Assembly (NCBI GenBank): GCA_937897535.1
Contig: CALCQB010000299.1
Span: 1-14,741 of the forward strand
DNA length: 14,741 nt
Direction of reading: 5' to 3'
DNA from: an uncultured Novosphingobium sp.
Lineage (GTDB): Bacteria; Pseudomonadota; Alphaproteobacteria; Sphingomonadales; Sphingomonadaceae
This document shows, piece by piece, positions 12,535 through 14,741 of this stretch (positions are counted from its first letter, which is position 1; the number at the start of each line of letters is the position of its first letter). The position numbers and the translations under genes were made by a program. A model generated the notes under the pieces. The model was not told the origin of the DNA, made no database searches, and saw nothing but the letters and a program-made list of their open reading frames with translations.

Positions 12535-13083
12535 TCAGATCAGTGCCGCAAGAATTCCCCCGGCCAGCCCCAGCATGGCGAGCCCCAGCCAGCGGCGGAT
12601 CTGGACCAACGGCAGCTCGAACAGGGCCATGCCGCCAGCCCAGCCAGTCGCCACCACGGCCATCCCGCCCAGCGCCCCGCCCAGCCCGGCCGCACCGGGA
12701 ACCAGGCTGGCGACCACGATGGCAAACAGCACGAACCGTGCGGCGTCGAACACCTGCAGGGCCAGCAGGACCACCGCAAAGGCCCCGAGCGAGTGAGTCG
12801 GTTCGGCCGGGGCCGGTTTGGGCCGCAGCACGATCATCTCAAGCGCGGCCAGCCCCACCGCCAGCACCGCCAGCATCCGCCGGGCCGGCCCTTCGAGCTG
12901 CGGGGCAAAGCTGCCCGCCAGCCACACCGCCGCCGCTGCCGCCACGGCCGCGCTGACCAGCCCGATCAGCAGCAGCGCGGGACGCTGACCGTGCCGCGCC
13001 GCAAGGCCCGCCACCAGCAGCTGGTCGCGCGCGCCCAAGCCTAGCAGCAGGGTGGCGATGAAGGCGAGGAGAAACCCGGTCAT
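12535..13083 (-). CDS. six-helix membrane protein, probably a degenerate TMEM165/GDT1 (UPF0016) relative
   Basis: The 182-residue protein is almost wholly hydrophobic with two similar halves of three helices each: about 3-30, 36-58, 69-86 and 99-126, 132-153, 162-182, joined by a Pro-rich loop (RPKPAPAEPT). In GDT1/TMEM165 Ca2+/Mn2+-H+ exchangers each half begins with E-x-G-D-[KR]-[TS]-Q followed by a small-residue helix. Here the aligned positions read GLGARDQLLVAGLAARHG (15-32) and QVFDAARFVLFAIVVA (110-125). The surrounding pattern is recognisable, but the metal-binding acidic residues are mostly lost. So the family call is inference, and transport activity is doubtful. It starts 47 bases downstream of phoB on the same strand and may share its transcript. 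No clear Shine-Dalgarno precedes the ATG at 13083. Confidence 0.6.
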   Translation of the reverse strand: MTGFLLAFIATLLLGLGARDQLLVAGLAARHGQRPALLLIGLVSAAVAAAAAVWLAGSFAPQLEGPARRMLAVLAVGLAALEMIVLRPKPAPAEPTHSLGAFAVVLLALQVFDAARFVLFAIVVASLVPGAAGLGGALGGMAVVATGWAGGMALFELPLVQIRRWLGLAMLGLAGGILAALI

Positions 13084-13130
13084 GCCGGCGGTGCTGCCCG
13101 GAGAGGCAGGGTCAGGTCAAGCCAAAGCGC

Positions 13131-13820
13131 TCAGGCCGCGCCGTCCATCGCATAGCCGGCCGAGCGGACCGTGCGGATCAGCTCGATTCCGCCCGGCTGC
13201 TCGATCGCCTGGCGCAGGCGGCGGATGTGGACGTCGACCGTGCGTTCGTCGATTTCCTTGTCCAGCCCCCAGACCGCGTCGATCAGTTGCTGGCGCGAAT
13301 GGACCCGCCGCGGTTTTTCCATGAAATGGCGCAGCAGGCGGAATTCGGTCGGCCCAAGGTGCAGCACCTCGCCGCCGCGCTTGACCCGGTGCGCGGCCGG
13401 ATCGAGCTCGAGGTCGGCGAAAGTCAGCAGTTCCCCAGCCAGCGCCGGACGGCTGCGGCGCAGCAACGCCTCGGCCCGAGCCAGCAGTTCGCGCGGGGAG
13501 AACGGCTTGGTGACATAGTCATCCGCACCTGTCTTGAGCCCGCGGATCTTGTCTTCTTCCTCGCCCCGCGCGGTCAGCATCATGATCGGGACCTTGGCGC
13601 TGTCCTTGGCCTTGCGCAGCTGGCGGCAGACTTCGACGCCCGAAAGCGATTCGATCATCCAGTCGAGCACCACCAGATCGGGCAGCTGCTCACGCACCAG
13701 CATCAGCGCATCCTCGCCATCGGCGGTGGCGCGCACGTCATAGCCTTCGGAGTTGAAGTGCCACTGCAGCAGTTCGGACAGCGCGGTGTCGTCCTCGACG
13801 ATCAGCACCGAGGGTTGCAT
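13131..13820 (-). CDS. phoB: phosphate regulon response regulator PhoB
   Basis: An OmpR/PhoB-family DNA-binding response regulator that, once phosphorylated by PhoR under phosphate limitation, binds Pho boxes and activates phosphate-uptake genes. The 229-residue protein has a receiver domain (about 4-120) with acidic pocket Glu9-Asp10, phospho-acceptor Asp53 (VVLDWM), Thr83 and Lys105 (YVTKPFSPREL). A winged-helix domain (about 130-226) follows, with LGPTEFRLLRHFMEKPRRVHSR and the recognition region DERTVDVHIRRLRQAIE. Naming as PhoB rests on both the sequence and its position directly after phoU; the start codon overlaps the phoU stop by one base (TGATG). No phoR is in the window. Confidence 0.92.
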   Translation of the reverse strand: MQPSVLIVEDDTALSELLQWHFNSEGYDVRATADGEDALMLVREQLPDLVVLDWMIESLSGVEVCRQLRKAKDSAKVPIMMLTARGEEEDKIRGLKTGADDYVTKPFSPRELLARAEALLRRSRPALAGELLTFADLELDPAAHRVKRGGEVLHLGPTEFRLLRHFMEKPRRVHSRQQLIDAVWGLDKEIDERTVDVHIRRLRQAIEQPGGIELIRTVRSAGYAMDGAA

Positions 13821-14512
13821 CAGATCACCTTTTCCAGCCCGCCAGGCATGTCGCGCTCGGCGTAATACAGCCCGGTCGCGGCGAAATAGACCATCTCGGC
13901 GACATTGGTGGCGTGGTCGCCGATCCGTTCGAGGTTGCGCGCCACGAACAGCAGCTGCGCCGCCGAACTGATCGTCGCGGGGTTTTCCATCATGTGCGAA
14001 ACCAGGTTGCGGAACAGGCTTTCGTAGAAATTGTCGAGCTTCTCGTCGCGCTCGATCACTTCGACCGCCAGCTCGGCATCGCGCGCGCCATAGGCGTTGA
14101 GCACATCGCGGACCATGCCTTGCGCGATATCGCCCATCGCCGGGACCAGGGTCAGCGGACCCAGCTTGGCGCGGCCCTCGATATGGCCGACCCGCTTGGC
14201 GATGTTCTTGGCATAGTCGCCGATCCGTTCGACCACGCCCGAAATCTTGAGCGCGGCGATCACATCGCGCAGGTCATCCGCCATCGGCGCGCGCAGCGCG
14301 ATCACCCGGACGGCGAGCCGGTCGACCTCGGCTTCGAGCGCGTCGAGCTTCTTGTCGGTATCGATCACCAGCTGCGCCGCCGCTTCGTCCGAGCGGCTCA
14401 GCGCGTTGATCGCATCGCGGATCATCACTTCGGCAATCCCGCCCATTTCCGCGATCAACCCGCGCAGCTGGCCGATCTCGGTATCGAATGCCTTGACTGT
14501 ATGTTCGGCCAT
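13820..14512 (-). CDS. phoU: phosphate signalling protein PhoU
   Basis: PhoU links the Pst transporter to PhoR, keeping the Pho regulon off when phosphate is plentiful, and limits Pst activity. The 230-residue protein consists of two three-helix repeats: residues about 1-105, with EMGGIAEVMIRDAINAL and ALRAPMADDLRDVIAALKISGVVERIGDYAKNIAKR, and about 115-215, with GDIAQGMVRDVLNAYGARD and LLFVARNLERIGDHATNVAEMVYF. Each repeat carries the metal-binding E-R-[IV]-G-D-x-A motif (ERIGDYA, ERIGDHA). Length matches the family. The ATG at 14512 has AAGGA about nine bases upstream. It follows pstB by 11 bases and overlaps phoB by one base, forming one operon. Confidence 0.95.
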   Translation of the reverse strand: MAEHTVKAFDTEIGQLRGLIAEMGGIAEVMIRDAINALSRSDEAAAQLVIDTDKKLDALEAEVDRLAVRVIALRAPMADDLRDVIAALKISGVVERIGDYAKNIAKRVGHIEGRAKLGPLTLVPAMGDIAQGMVRDVLNAYGARDAELAVEVIERDEKLDNFYESLFRNLVSHMMENPATISSAAQLLFVARNLERIGDHATNVAEMVYFAATGLYYAERDMPGGLEKVI

Positions 14513-14523
14513 GCCGCGTGTCC

Positions 14524-14741
14524 TTACCCGTAACGTCCGGTGATGTAGTCTTTGGTCCGCTCTTCGCGCGGATTGGTGAAGATCATGTCGGTCGGCCCGT
14601 ATTCGACCACCTTGCCGAGGTGGAAGAACGCAGTGCGCTGTGAAACCCGCGCGGCCTGCTGCATCGAATGGGTGACGATGACGATCGCATAGCGGTTCTT
14701 GAGCTCGTCGATCAGTTCCTCGATCCGCGCGGTGGCGATCG
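14524..14741 (-). CDS. pstB: phosphate ABC transporter ATP-binding protein PstB (C-terminal part)
   Basis: Only the last 71 residues and the stop are inside the window; the gene runs off the right edge. Translation of the minus strand gives a segment with ARIEELIDELKNRYAIVIVT, then the H-loop THSMQQAARVSQRTAFFH, then GKVVEYGPTDMIFTNPREER and the end KDYITGRYG. This matches the distinctive PstB C-terminus. PstB is the cytoplasmic ATPase of the high-affinity PstSCAB phosphate importer. Walker A, Walker B and the ABC signature lie outside the window. It is followed after 11 bases by phoU, the classical pst-phoU order. Confidence 0.93.
   Translation of the reverse strand, partial: IATARIEELIDELKNRYAIVIVTHSMQQAARVSQRTAFFHLGKVVEYGPTDMIFTNPREERTKDYITGRYG

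Noticed and set aside
1..14741. Many GCGATCG-type octamers resembling the cyanobacterial HIP1 repeat
   Set aside because: They fall in coding sequence as frequent Ala-Ile or Arg-Ser codon combinations and are expected from GC-rich codon use.
1..14741. Signs of a mobile island, CRISPR array or defence locus
   Set aside because: No regularly spaced repeats, transposase, integrase or abrupt base-composition change was seen. The tRNA-Gln gene has no neighbouring integrase and I saw no direct repeat of its 3' end.

Overview
This is a GC-rich chromosomal window that reads as ordinary core genome of an alphaproteobacterium, most likely order Sphingomonadales (Novosphingobium, Erythrobacter or Sphingomonas-like). 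The reasons are the high-GC codon use, the protein families present, and two intergenic repeat motifs that I recall as common in sphingomonad genomes (the 'TGAGCTTGTCGAAG' inverted repeat at 868-964 and the 'GGATTGCTTCGC...GCGAAT/GCAATGACGA' type at 23-54). The genus cannot be fixed from the sequence alone. I see no prophage, transposase, CRISPR array, toxin-antitoxin pair or defence gene.

Layout. Positions 1-829: repeat remnant, then thiD (thiamine salvage/synthesis kinase), facing a LOG-family nucleotide-monophosphate phosphoribohydrolase-like gene (1045-1917, minus) across a repeat-filled gap. Positions 1963-2136: tRNA-Gln(CUG) on the minus strand with its own promoter and intrinsic terminator. 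Positions 2252-4101: Ppx/GppA-family phosphatase and rlmE, translationally coupled by a 4-base overlap. Positions 4161-5051 (minus): a membrane-anchored di-haem c-type cytochrome made of two nearly identical domains. It is divergent from an acyl-CoA carboxylase carboxyltransferase subunit (5206-6729). Positions 6771-9503 (minus): a Bcr/CflA-type MFS transporter followed by glpD. They are divergent from dinB (9590-10723). Positions 10915-11325: a small exported protein of unknown function. Positions 11388-14741 (minus), in transcription order: pstB (3' end only), phoU, phoB, a six-helix membrane protein resembling a degenerate TMEM165/GDT1 homologue, 6-phosphogluconolactonase and a Nudix hydrolase.

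How the genes relate. pstB-phoU-phoB is the phosphate-uptake and phosphate-sensing module, with pstSCA and phoR presumably beyond the right edge. The other genes are mostly housekeeping singles or pairs: RNA modification (rlmE), polyphosphate/ppGpp phosphatase, respiratory electron transfer, glycerol-3-phosphate oxidation, translesion synthesis and pentose-phosphate metabolism.

No convincing new multi-gene system is present. The points most worth checking are the degenerate GDT1-like membrane protein next to the Pho genes, the recently duplicated cytochrome c domain, the orphan carboxyltransferase with a changed acyl-pocket motif, the small secreted protein, and a recurring promoter form (TTG-N20-TAG pattern) seen in front of four transcription units.
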